In this document: piece after piece, positions 23,144-31,343 of the stretch
How the letters are laid out: the number at the start of each line of letters is the position of its first letter
Position numbering within the stretch: position 1 is the first letter of the stretch
Assembly (NCBI GenBank): GCA_030694905.1
Contig: JAUYTY010000155.1
Coordinates: forward strand, 1 to 35,694
Reading direction: 5' to 3'
Length of the DNA stretch: 35,694 nt
Source: Eubacteriales bacterium
Lineage (GTDB): Bacteria; Bacillota; Clostridia; Tissierellales; Dethiosulfatibacteraceae
The notes under the pieces: model-generated
Told to the model about the DNA's origin: nothing
The model's input: the letters and a program-made list of their open reading frames with translations, nothing else
The model's database searches: none
Program-made: the position numbers and the translations under genes

Positions 23144-24636
23144 AAAAGATTGTTATTATTGGAGGGGGAGTAGCTGGACTAAGTGCAGGAATTTTCGCCC
23201 AAAAAAATGGTTTCAATAGCATTATTCTAGAAAAACACCATACCGTAGGAGGAGAGTGTACCGGTTGGGATCGGCAAGGTTATCACATCGATGGCTGCAT
23301 ACATTGGTTATTGGGCACAAAAGAAGGAACTCCTATCAAAAAACTATGGGAGACTGTGGGGGCCTTGAATGGTGTGGGTATATATGATCCTGAGAGCTTC
23401 ATGGCTGTAGAGCATGATGGCGTTATCGTACATTTTTATCGAGACATTGGAAGGATGAGGTCCAACTGGCTGGAGATATCTTCAGAAGACAAAGACAGCA
23501 TAGAAGAGTTTTGCAGAGATATCAAGAAGTTGAATTCTTTTACAGTTCCTGTTGCAAAACCAATGGATATGATGAGTATCATTGAAAAGATAAAGTTTAT
23601 CATTTCAATGAAGAATGCTGGCGCAATAATGCAAAAATATGACAAGGTTAGCGTGCAGGATCTCTCCAAGAAATTTAAGCACCCTGCTCTAAGAGAAGCC
23701 ATATCTTCATTTATGCCGGAAGGGGATTACAGCGCTTCCTCGGTAATTTTTCCTCTGGGAACCTTTACAGGTGGCCAGTCGTCTATTCCAATTGGAGGCT
23801 CTAAGGCTTTGGCCATGCGCATGATGAATAGATATCGATCTCTAGGTGGAATCATTGAAACATCATGTGAGGCGGTGGATTTGGATATAACAGGGGATAC
23901 CGTAAGAAGTATTAAATGTAAAAACGGTAAATCATTTGAAGCTGATTACATTATTGTTGCCTGCGATGCTCATGTATTATATGAGCAGTTGCTTAAGGGA
24001 CAATATCCAGATCCTGAATTTCAGAAAAGGTACAACAATCCTGAGGTCTATCCTTTGGCCTCCAATATCTATGTTGGTATTGGATACGAGGGAACAATGG
24101 ATAATATTCCTAGAACCCTCAAATTTCCCGTAAAACCCATTGATATCAACCAAAACCAGAAGCCAATAGAGCATCTGCAGATGACTCATTATGCTTATGA
24201 GCCTGACTTTGCTCCAAAGGGACACACAGCTATAACCTTTGCCATTAATCAGTTCCAACCTGAACTAGACAGATGGCAGGCTTTGGTCGAAGACAGAGAT
24301 GCTTACAACACTGAAAAGACAAGAATAGGTGAATCAGTTATCCAGGCAATGGAAACTCGTTTTCCACATATGAAAGGCAAACTCAGATTACTAGATGTAG
24401 CCACACCACAGACATACAAACGATATTGCAACGCCTATCAGGGAGCATTCATGGGATTTTGGCCTACCATTCCCGGTAAGCCATTGACTCACACCGGCCA
24501 CGTAAAGGGATTAAACAATATTGTGTTAAGTGGACAGTGGTTGCAGCCACCAGGAGGGCTACCAACAGCTCTGATTACCGGTAAAGACTCAATTATGCGA
24601 TTATGCAAAAAGACAAATCAGCCTTTTATCCGATGA
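23140..24636 (+). CDS. FAD-dependent oxidoreductase, phytoene-desaturase-like
   Basis: 498-aa flavoprotein of the CrtI/retinol-saturase superfamily. The dinucleotide-binding start is KKIVIIGGGVAGLSAGIFAQ, with EKHHTVGGECTGWDRQGYHI after it (the GGxxxxW-type second motif) and an insert DGCIHWLLGT. The C-terminal FAD motif is VLSGQWLQPPGGLPTALITG. Members desaturate or saturate long hydrophobic chains. The substrate here is unknown, and no carotenoid genes are present. It is co-transcribed with the TetR gene (4-bp overlap). Its stop codon lies in the first bases of a dispersed repeat, which may provide its transcription end. Confidence 0.88.
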   Translation: MKKIVIIGGGVAGLSAGIFAQKNGFNSIILEKHHTVGGECTGWDRQGYHIDGCIHWLLGTKEGTPIKKLWETVGALNGVGIYDPESFMAVEHDGVIVHFYRDIGRMRSNWLEISSEDKDSIEEFCRDIKKLNSFTVPVAKPMDMMSIIEKIKFIISMKNAGAIMQKYDKVSVQDLSKKFKHPALREAISSFMPEGDYSASSVIFPLGTFTGGQSSIPIGGSKALAMRMMNRYRSLGGIIETSCEAVDLDITGDTVRSIKCKNGKSFEADYIIVACDAHVLYEQLLKGQYPDPEFQKRYNNPEVYPLASNIYVGIGYEGTMDNIPRTLKFPVKPIDINQNQKPIEHLQMTHYAYEPDFAPKGHTAITFAINQFQPELDRWQALVEDRDAYNTEKTRIGESVIQAMETRFPHMKGKLRLLDVATPQTYKRYCNAYQGAFMGFWPTIPGKPLTHTGHVKGLNNIVLSGQWLQPPGGLPTALITGKDSIMRLCKKTNQPFIR

Positions 24637-24763
24637 CTAACAGTGCTAAGACTCCCACTTCGATAAGCGGGAGATAAGCACTGTAGCGTCCCTGGATAAC
24701 GGTTTCTAAGGTTCAGATGGCATCTCAAACTCCACCTGAACCCAAGAACCCTGTTGATCAGTC
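24631..24763 (+). repeat. Full copy of dispersed hairpin repeat (copy B)
   Basis: 133 bp, inverted relative to copy A (8971-9105). The first hairpin has an outer ACAGTGCT/AGCACTGT stem and an inner CTCCC/GGGAG. The second has GGTTCAG-N-TGG/CCA-N-CTGAACC. The two are separated by CCCTGGATAACGGTTTCT. The ends, GATGACTAACAG and CTGTTGATCAGTC, are imperfect inverted repeats. The repeat starts inside the oxidoreductase stop codon region and ends just before the GNAT gene's ribosome site. Confidence 0.85.
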
Positions 24764-24781
24764 AATAAAAAGGGGTTTAAA

Positions 24782-25234
24782 ATGAAAATTATATCTATAA
24801 GAAACCAACCTGAATTTAAGGATACAGCTATTGCATACTTTCAAAATAAATGGGCTTCTCCTGAAACCATGAAGGTTTATGAGGACTGTATTGAGCATTG
24901 TATTGATACTATTAACCCATTGCCACAATGGTATCTTTTGTGTGATGCTGATGCAATCATTGGTTGCGCCGGCCTTATAACAAATGATTTTATAAGTCGA
25001 ATGGATCTATATCCTTGGGTTTGCGCTCTATATATTGAGAAAAAATTCAGAGGACATGGTTATGGTTCTATCTTGCTGGATAAGGCAAAAGATGATGCTA
25101 GAATGGCGGGATTTTCTCACCTTTATCTAAGTACGGATCATGTCGGGTATTATGAAAAATATGGATTTGAATATATTGGAACGGGATATCATCCTTGGGG
25201 AGATAGTTCGCTTATTTATGCTATAGAGCTGTAG
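24782..25234 (+). CDS. GNAT family N-acetyltransferase
   Basis: 150-aa GNAT protein: ISIRNQPEFKDTAIAYFQNK at the start, PWVCALYIEKKFRGHGYGSILL as motif A (RGHGYGS), and LYLSTDHVGYYEKYGFEYIG in the C-terminal half. The order fits the aminoglycoside/histone-type GNAT fold, with no substrate clue. AAAAGGGGTTTAAA precedes ATG. It is flanked by two copies of the dispersed hairpin repeat, in the same orientation (24631-24763 and 25279-25350). Confidence 0.88.
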   Translation: MKIISIRNQPEFKDTAIAYFQNKWASPETMKVYEDCIEHCIDTINPLPQWYLLCDADAIIGCAGLITNDFISRMDLYPWVCALYIEKKFRGHGYGSILLDKAKDDARMAGFSHLYLSTDHVGYYEKYGFEYIGTGYHPWGDSSLIYAIEL

Positions 25235-25278
25235 AAACTTTTTAACTAATTATGTTTAAAAACAAATTTTAATTTATC

Positions 25279-25350
25279 TGATGACTAACAGTGCTAAGAC
25301 TCCTTAGAGTCCCTGGATAACGGTTTCTGAGGAGAACCCTGTTGATTGAT
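25279..25350 (+). repeat. Shortened copy of dispersed hairpin repeat (copy C)
   Basis: 72 bp. TGATGACTAACAGTGCTAAGA, AGTCCCTGGATAACGGTTTCT and GAACCCTGTTGAT match copy B in order, but both inner hairpin segments are missing. The deletions remove the stem-loops and keep the ends and the middle. Confidence 0.8.
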
Positions 25351-25512
25351 TATATAAAAGTTGTGTGATATCTTAAATGAAGACTATCACTCTTTTTTAA
25401 GAAAGATTAACAGTAATATTGAAAATAGGATCGATATCGTCAATTGCTACAATAGGTGGGTTGATTATGGTAGAGATTAGAAGAAAAAAGTTATGATAAA
25501 AGGAGGCTTTTT

Positions 25513-26088
25513 ATGGTCATCAAGGAAAGTAGTGTTACGGGATTCTTATCTGATGCGCAAAGGGAAATGAGATCAGCTTTTTTAGGTGGATTTGCAGGAC
25601 AGCTTGTTTCTGGAGTGATATGGTTGCTGGCTGCTGTCATTAGTACTATCAGTACACCAACGTATGGTATGATTTTTCTATTTTTTGGTTGTATGAGTAT
25701 ATTTCCTCTTACACAATTGACATTGCGTATGATGGGGAGAAGTGCAAAAGTGAGTAAAGGGAATGGATTATGGGAACTCGGATCCCAAATAGCTTTTACT
25801 GTACCTCTAAATTTTCTTTTAGTAGGTGCAATTATCCATTACAGACAGATATGGTTTTTCCCCGCTGCTATGATTGTAGTTGGAACTCATTATTTACCCT
25901 TTATTACGCTTTATGGCATGAAAATGTTTGGTATCCTGGCTGGGCTTCTAATACTAATCGGTACAGGACTGGCGATGTATGGTCCACCTGTTTTTAGTCT
26001 GGGTGGATGGGTGACAGGTATCATTTTAATTGTTTTTGCTATTTTAGGCAGATCAGTTGTTCTCAAGGAAGAAAAATCACATCAATAA
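25513..26088 (+). CDS. Multi-pass membrane protein, possibly DUF7010-like
   Basis: 191-aa protein with about six hydrophobic segments, including GQLVSGVIWLLAAVISTIST, MIFLFFGCMSIFPL and VTGIILIVFAILGRSV. The N-terminal soluble stretch (VIKESSVTGFLSDAQREMRS) is short. The pattern resembles the DUF7010 family, but I hold this name loosely. AAAAGGAGGCTTTTT precedes the ATG. It lies 108 bp before the first alpha/beta hydrolase and may share its transcript. Function is unknown. Confidence 0.65.
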   Translation: MVIKESSVTGFLSDAQREMRSAFLGGFAGQLVSGVIWLLAAVISTISTPTYGMIFLFFGCMSIFPLTQLTLRMMGRSAKVSKGNGLWELGSQIAFTVPLNFLLVGAIIHYRQIWFFPAAMIVVGTHYLPFITLYGMKMFGILAGLLILIGTGLAMYGPPVFSLGGWVTGIILIVFAILGRSVVLKEEKSHQ

Positions 26089-26196
26089 ACGCAATCTGAA
26101 ATATTCGGTTAACTGGCTATATTTTAAATAATGAATATGTTCCCATTAAAAAACAATACCAATACTGATGACAATAAGAAAACAATAGGAGATATG

Positions 26197-27276
26197 ATGG
26201 CACAACTTGACAATAGAAAGAGAAAGATTAGAATTTTTGGATTGAGCATAGTAGGTTTCATTTTGATATTTTCTGTCATTTCGATGATTGTTGTATCGAT
26301 TATTTACAATGGACAATTTCCAAGATATGACAGACATGATTCGACTATTACAGCTGGTTTGAGATATGAAGACCTTGAGTCGGAGTATCCGAGAAATCTT
26401 GTGAATTTCAAATCAGGTAGTAATACTTTGCAAGGATATCTATATGACACCAATCTAGATCAAGGTCTGGTGGTAGTGGCTCACGGGCTTGGAGGAGGAG
26501 CAGATAGTTATTTGTCTCAAATCACCTATTTTGTGGATCAGGGGTGGTGTGTTTTTGCCTATGATGCAACCGGAAGCTTTGATAGTGAAGGCAAGACCAC
26601 AAAAGGATTTCCTCAAGCGTTGATTGACTTGGATGCAGCCTTGACATTTATCAACACACAGGAGACATTTCTTGATATGCCAATTCTTTTGTTTGGCCAC
26701 AGTTGGGGTGGCTATGCGGTAGCCAATATATTGCATTACGACCACAGAATTGCTGCCGTCACAACAGTATCCGGTGCCAACAGTGCAATGGAAATGATTA
26801 TGGAACAAGGTCGAAGCATGATGGGTCCATTTATCAACATTCAATATCCATTTCTTTGGTTATATCAAAGAATCCTATTTGGAGAAACAGCTTCTTTTAA
26901 TGCGGTCGACGCCGTCAATCAATCAAATGTACCAGTTCTGATAATTCACGGAACAGAAGATGAATCTGTTGCCTATAAGGGTAGCTCCATTATTTCAAAA
27001 TTAGACGAGATCAACAATCCTAATGCCAAAACCATATCCATAATCGAGCCTGGAAGAAACGGACATAACAATCTATTTCGCTCCAATACAGGAATGACCT
27101 ACATTGATGAAATCAATATTGAGTATCGGAAGCTTTATGATTCACACAATCAAAATATTCCATATGAAATCAAACAAGGTTTTTATTCGAAGATAGATAG
27201 AGCTTTAGCCCAAGATATAAACAGAGATTTGATGGATGAAATCAATGATTTCTTCTTGGAGAGCATAGGGCAGTAA
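26197..27276 (+). CDS. Membrane-anchored alpha/beta hydrolase
   Basis: 359-aa serine hydrolase anchored by one N-terminal helix (IFGLSIVGFILIFSVISMIV), with the catalytic domain predicted outside. The nucleophile is S169 in FGHSWGG, the acid D255 in HGTEDESVA and the base H290 in RNGHNN. An oxyanion region VVAHGLGGGAD is present. The longest frame begins at ATG 26131 without a ribosome site. AGGAG (26187-26191) sits correctly for ATG 26197, so I use that. The substrate is unknown (peptidase- or lipase-like). A second membrane hydrolase gene follows after 30 bp. Confidence 0.83.
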   Translation: MAQLDNRKRKIRIFGLSIVGFILIFSVISMIVVSIIYNGQFPRYDRHDSTITAGLRYEDLESEYPRNLVNFKSGSNTLQGYLYDTNLDQGLVVVAHGLGGGADSYLSQITYFVDQGWCVFAYDATGSFDSEGKTTKGFPQALIDLDAALTFINTQETFLDMPILLFGHSWGGYAVANILHYDHRIAAVTTVSGANSAMEMIMEQGRSMMGPFINIQYPFLWLYQRILFGETASFNAVDAVNQSNVPVLIIHGTEDESVAYKGSSIISKLDEINNPNAKTISIIEPGRNGHNNLFRSNTGMTYIDEINIEYRKLYDSHNQNIPYEIKQGFYSKIDRALAQDINRDLMDEINDFFLESIGQ

Positions 27277-27306
27277 AGGCAATCAAAATTACAAGGATGT
27301 AGAAAA

Positions 27307-28611
27307 ATGGGTATGATCATATTTTTAACTGTAGCTATTATTGAAGTTTCGCTTGCGGCATTTTGCATTTATACAAAAACGAATCAAGTAAAAGGAAGAA
27401 GCATAATCAGAATAGCCACTTTTTCAGGGTTAATGATTCTTGTTATACTGCTTGTAATTGACTGGGGCTTTCGTTATTATGCTCTCGCCACCCTTCTTTT
27501 GATGCTATCAATAATCGGCGCAATCAACCTAATTTTCGAAAAAGAAGAAAAAAGAGAGTATAAAACAATAAATATTGTTTTTAAGGCCATTGGGATGATG
27601 GTTCTTTTTTTTGCATTAACCCTACCGGCTATCATCTTCCCACAAAACAAACCGGTGATAGATGTCACAGGTGATTATCAAGTTTCAACCAAAACCTACA
27701 CATACATTGATAAAAATCGCGTCGAGATATATGGGAACAATGAAAAAAACCGAAAACTGAATGTACAGATGTGGTATCCTGTTAGTGGAGATGGGAAATA
27801 TCCTTTAATCGTCTTTTCACATGGCGGTCTTGGTGTTAAAGCAAGCAATGAATCACTATACAATGAGCTTGCAAGCGATGGCTATGTTGTATGCTCAATA
27901 GACCATACATACCATAGCTTTTTCACAACAGACAATGATGGCGTTACGACATGGATTGACTTAGGCTATATACAGGAGTTATTCGATGAAAATCCACGAT
28001 CAGACATGCAACAAAGTTTTGAGTATTATAAGAAGTGGATGCATATACGCACTGAAGATATTGGCTTCGTCATTGATTATATCATTTCGGAAGCGGAAGA
28101 TAAAAATGAGAATTCATTGTATTCGCTTGTGGACACTTCAAAAATTGGTGTTATGGGACATTCTCTAGGCGGTTCTGCGGCACTGGGTATTGGTAGAATA
28201 AGAGATGATATCAGTGCGGTTATTGCGCTAGAGTCACCATTCATGTATGATATTGAGGGTGTTGAAGACGGACAGTTCATTTTCACAGAAGAGACTTACC
28301 CTGTACCCGTGCTAAATGTTTATTCAGATAGCGCATGGAATATACTTTCGGATCGACCGCAATATGCTGCTAACCACGTCATGCTTAATGATACTGATGC
28401 GACCGCATTTAATGTCTACATCAACGGGGTGGGACATTTAGGACTGACTGATTTTGCATTGACCAGCCCTTTTCTAACACGCGTATTAGATGGCCAGAAA
28501 TCAACCAAGGAAGCGGAAGACTCCCTTAAGATAATTAACAAGGTTTGCCTGGAATTTTTCAACTGCTATCTCAAGATATCAGGAGAGTTTACTTCAAGTG
28601 GCTTATACTAA
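27307..28611 (+). CDS. Alpha/beta hydrolase with four-helix N-terminus (PAF-acetylhydrolase-like)
   Basis: 434-aa protein. About four transmembrane helices cover residues 1-110 (for example MIILFLTVA-like start and FKAIGMMVLFFALTLPAII). A hydrolase domain resembling platelet-activating-factor acetylhydrolases follows. That domain has VFSHGGLGVKASNESLYNEL, the SIDHTYHSFF segment typical of PAF-AH, and the nucleophile S286 in GVMGHSLGGSAALG. It ends with a histidine in NGVGHLGLTD. The start follows AAGGATGTAGAAAA. Substrates of such proteins are lipid esters or small esters, and this one is undetermined. It sits 30 bp after another membrane hydrolase. Confidence 0.83.
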   Translation: MGMIIFLTVAIIEVSLAAFCIYTKTNQVKGRSIIRIATFSGLMILVILLVIDWGFRYYALATLLLMLSIIGAINLIFEKEEKREYKTINIVFKAIGMMVLFFALTLPAIIFPQNKPVIDVTGDYQVSTKTYTYIDKNRVEIYGNNEKNRKLNVQMWYPVSGDGKYPLIVFSHGGLGVKASNESLYNELASDGYVVCSIDHTYHSFFTTDNDGVTTWIDLGYIQELFDENPRSDMQQSFEYYKKWMHIRTEDIGFVIDYIISEAEDKNENSLYSLVDTSKIGVMGHSLGGSAALGIGRIRDDISAVIALESPFMYDIEGVEDGQFIFTEETYPVPVLNVYSDSAWNILSDRPQYAANHVMLNDTDATAFNVYINGVGHLGLTDFALTSPFLTRVLDGQKSTKEAEDSLKIINKVCLEFFNCYLKISGEFTSSGLY

Positions 28612-28688
28612 GTGAAAACAAACCACATCATTGGTTGAAAATGGAGAATTCAAAAGAAAACTTAATAAAAAATATAGGATGTGATTTT

Positions 28689-29609
28689 ATGTCTATAGGT
28701 TTTAGAAACTATAATGGAAAGGCTGGAATAACTGAGGATTATTTCATAGTTAGAGATTTTTTGATAGAATTAGGGTACAGTGAGTTTGTTTATGCTAGAT
28801 GGGACTGGATGATAACACACAGTTATCTGGACAAAGAGGCCATCGGGAGAATAGGACTATGGGAAGACGATGGAAAACTTGTTGGTCTAGCAACATTTGA
28901 TTCTATACTAAGTAACGCTTATTGTCTCACCAAGCCAGCGTATGCTTTTTTGAAAAGAGAGATGTTGATTTATGCTAAAGAACATTTAGCCGGTAAAAAT
29001 GAGTTTGGTATAGTTATACCGTCAAAGGATTTGGAATTTCAAAATATTGCTATAGAACTAGGATTCAAAGCAACTGATGATACTGAAGATGATGCCGTTT
29101 TCCATATTGATGAAACACCAACTGAGTATCAATTGCCAGAGGGATATCATATAACATCAATGAAGGAAAACTACAATCCTTATGAGTATTTGAGAGTCCT
29201 GTGGAGAGGCTTTAATCATGAGCTAAATGGAGAAGGTGAATTTTCATTTTCGGAAGAAAAAAATAGAAGTGTAGAGGATCAAATGATGCGTCCTAACGTC
29301 GATCTGAATCTTAAGATAGCAGTTGTTGGACCCGATGGACACTTTGTTTCCTATTGTGGCATGTGGTACGACGAAAAGGCTGGATTTGCTATAATAGAAC
29401 CTGTTGCCACAGATCCTGATTACAGGAAGATGGGATTTGGTAAGGTAGCTGTTTTGGAAGGAATCAGCCGCGTCGGGAAACTAGGCGCAAAGACTGTGTT
29501 TGTAGGTTCTTCGCAACAATTCTATTACAGCATCGGGATGGCATCATTTGCGACTTCAACCGTCTGGAAGTATCTTCAGGAAACGGTTGACATAGACCCT
29601 CATATCTAG
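28689..29609 (+). CDS. Tandem-GNAT acetyltransferase
   Basis: 306-aa protein with two GNAT-like halves. The N-terminal half (about 20-140) has IGLWEDDGKLVGLATFDSIL but a weak acetyl-CoA loop. The C-terminal half has AIIEPVATDPDYRKMGFGKVA, where RKMGFGK is the acetyl-CoA loop, and SSQQFYYSIGM near the end. The longest frame begins at 28545 inside the hydrolase gene. ATG 28689 has AGGATGTGATTTT before it and starts the fold properly. The first half may be a structural copy, as in other tandem GNATs. The radical SAM gene follows 55 bp later. Confidence 0.83.
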   Translation: MSIGFRNYNGKAGITEDYFIVRDFLIELGYSEFVYARWDWMITHSYLDKEAIGRIGLWEDDGKLVGLATFDSILSNAYCLTKPAYAFLKREMLIYAKEHLAGKNEFGIVIPSKDLEFQNIAIELGFKATDDTEDDAVFHIDETPTEYQLPEGYHITSMKENYNPYEYLRVLWRGFNHELNGEGEFSFSEEKNRSVEDQMMRPNVDLNLKIAVVGPDGHFVSYCGMWYDEKAGFAIIEPVATDPDYRKMGFGKVAVLEGISRVGKLGAKTVFVGSSQQFYYSIGMASFATSTVWKYLQETVDIDPHI

Positions 29610-29664
29610 TATTGTAGGAAAAGTTAAGTGAGATTTGACATGAAGATAATTAGGAGTAAAATAT

Positions 29665-30789
29665 ATGAAAATTTCAAAGAAAGATGCATTGATGTGGTTC
29701 GAGTTTTTTTCGGCATTGCCTGAAGATGAAGACATCATGACAAAGCAACAAGAAATAATCTATGCAACTTTTGCACAAATTGAGGAAGCAATCGATCATA
29801 GAAACAATACATTGAAGTCGGAAATCAAAGGCTTGAGAAGTTTAGAGAACAGAACGTATTTTGTGGGTAACGAAAGCAAATTTCCTAAGGGGTGCGCTTC
29901 TTGTCTTTTGGGAACCGGATTGAGCGCTATACGGAAGACAAACACATGCAACCTGGAATGCAAGTTCTGCTACAATTATGGAGAACTGGATGATATTTCT
30001 CCTGTGGGAGAAGGCATGTGGGAAATTGGCGGGACGAAATTCTACGAGAAGGATATTGATTTGCTACTCTCTATCCAACAGAAACCAACTGGAATATCCT
30101 ATGTCTTTTTAGAGCCCTTCATGGAAATTGAAAAATACTACCCAGTAATAAAAAAATTTAGTGATGCTAAGGTTCATCAACATTTATACACAAATGGCAC
30201 TTTGGCGACGGAAGAGAACTTAAAGGCCTTGGGGGAAGCTGGACTTGATGAGATACGTTTCAATCTGGGAGCCTCTGATTGTTCAGATAAGGTTATTGAG
30301 AACATGGGGATCGCGAAAAAATTCATTAGAAATGTTGGCATTGAGACACCTATGACACCTGAGTTTTTCCAAGCATTTTTCGAAAAAAAGCGGACTATCC
30401 TAGAGACAAGATTAGATTTTATCAACTGTGCTGAACTGCACCTTAACGCGAACAACATCGATAATTATGATGGCGAAAACATGTATATTTCCAGGCATGG
30501 CTACATATCGCCGATATGGAGCAGGGAACTGACACTTAAGTTAATGAAAATAGCCGATGAGGAAAATTGGAATTTAGTGGTCCACGACTGCTCGAACCAT
30601 ACCAAATTTGCCAGAGGTCTGAATTTAGGAACTAAAGAAGGCAGATGGTTCGGATCAAGCAATTATGCATCTGAATTTTCAAAGATACCCTACAAAGTAT
30701 TCCTGCCGATTCTACGTGATGACAATTTTAAATTTTTAAGTGAAGAAGAAATGCCGGCTGGCTATCAACCGGGCGAGTTATTTTTTTGA
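29665..30789 (+). CDS. Radical SAM enzyme of unknown function
   Basis: 374-aa enzyme that should cleave SAM through a 4Fe-4S cluster. The cluster motif is C95-x3-C99-x2-C102 (TNTCNLECKFCYNYGEL). A CxxC (C77, C80) in FPKGCASCLLGTG lies just before it. This is unusual and could bind a further metal or support the cluster. SYVFLEPFMEIEKYYPV and LYTNGTLATEENLKAL follow the radical SAM barrel pattern. The C-terminal third holds VVHDCSNHTKFARGL but no clear SPASM cysteine cluster. AGGAGTAAAATAT precedes the ATG. Its neighbours are GNATs, which give no pathway. The sequence does not match a named radical SAM enzyme that I recognise. Confidence 0.85.
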   Translation: MKISKKDALMWFEFFSALPEDEDIMTKQQEIIYATFAQIEEAIDHRNNTLKSEIKGLRSLENRTYFVGNESKFPKGCASCLLGTGLSAIRKTNTCNLECKFCYNYGELDDISPVGEGMWEIGGTKFYEKDIDLLLSIQQKPTGISYVFLEPFMEIEKYYPVIKKFSDAKVHQHLYTNGTLATEENLKALGEAGLDEIRFNLGASDCSDKVIENMGIAKKFIRNVGIETPMTPEFFQAFFEKKRTILETRLDFINCAELHLNANNIDNYDGENMYISRHGYISPIWSRELTLKLMKIADEENWNLVVHDCSNHTKFARGLNLGTKEGRWFGSSNYASEFSKIPYKVFLPILRDDNFKFLSEEEMPAGYQPGELFF

Positions 30790-30801
30790 TGGGGTAATAA
30801 T

Positions 30802-31326
30802 ATGTCTCAGATAAAACTGATAAAACCAACTTTGGAGTATGCCAAAGATATTATGGAATACAGACAAGAGTTTCTGGACTTAGGAGATAGTTTGGACGGT
30901 TGTGGAAGCTTGCGAGCTTGCTCTTCAGCTATGGAATGGATCAGTGACTTGAGAATGCTTGAGAATTTGGATACTTGTCCGAAAGAAAAGGTTTGCTCAG
31001 ACACCTACCTTGTAATTAGAGTCAGCGATAATGCAATCGTTGGAATAATTGACTTCAGGCATCACATCAATCACCCGATTCTTGGTGTTTGGGGAGGACA
31101 TATTGGTTATTCTGTCCGGCTGAAAGAAAGAAGTAAGGGCTACGCAACAGAAATGCTTAGGCAGATTCTTCTGATTTGCAGACAACATGGCTTGGAAAGA
31201 GTTTTGGTAACCTGTAATGATGATAATATTGCGAGCAAAAAGACAATCATCGCCAATGGTGGCATATATGAAAAAACTGTAATGGTGGATGGTGGTAATA
31301 AAGAACGTTATTGGATTTGCTTATAA
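30802..31326 (+). CDS. GNAT family N-acetyltransferase
   Basis: 174-aa GNAT protein. It begins IKLIKPTLEYAKDIMEYRQE. Motif A is GYSVRLKERSKGYATEML, with the K-G-Y-A-T loop, and it is followed by VTCNDDNIASKKTIIANGGI, as in RimJ/RimL-like proteins of this subgroup. GATGGGGTAATAAT precedes ATG. It follows the radical SAM gene by 12 bp, so the two may be co-transcribed. The gene ends 15 bp from the stop of the convergent ABC transporter operon. Confidence 0.87.
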   Translation: MSQIKLIKPTLEYAKDIMEYRQEFLDLGDSLDGCGSLRACSSAMEWISDLRMLENLDTCPKEKVCSDTYLVIRVSDNAIVGIIDFRHHINHPILGVWGGHIGYSVRLKERSKGYATEMLRQILLICRQHGLERVLVTCNDDNIASKKTIIANGGIYEKTVMVDGGNKERYWICL

Positions 31327-31343
31327 AACATCATCCGGGTGTT
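31327..31343 (-). terminator. Weak hairpin between convergent genes
   Basis: AACATC (31327-31332) / GGTGTT (31338-31343) with loop ATCCG and one G-T pair, overlapping the end of the minus-strand ATPase gene. On the minus strand it is followed by TTTATAAG. It is only a possible shared terminator. Confidence 0.35.

Noticed and set aside
24631-24763. Riboswitch upstream of the GNAT gene
   Set aside because: The same structure occurs downstream of etfA in reverse orientation and before unrelated genes, so it is a repeat and not a gene-specific leader.
13800-31300. Integron-like cassette array (many small single genes with repeats between them)
   Set aside because: The repeats do not show paired attC core sites, most gaps have no repeat, and no integrase is seen. 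Gene spacing is irregular and several genes form ordinary overlapping operons.
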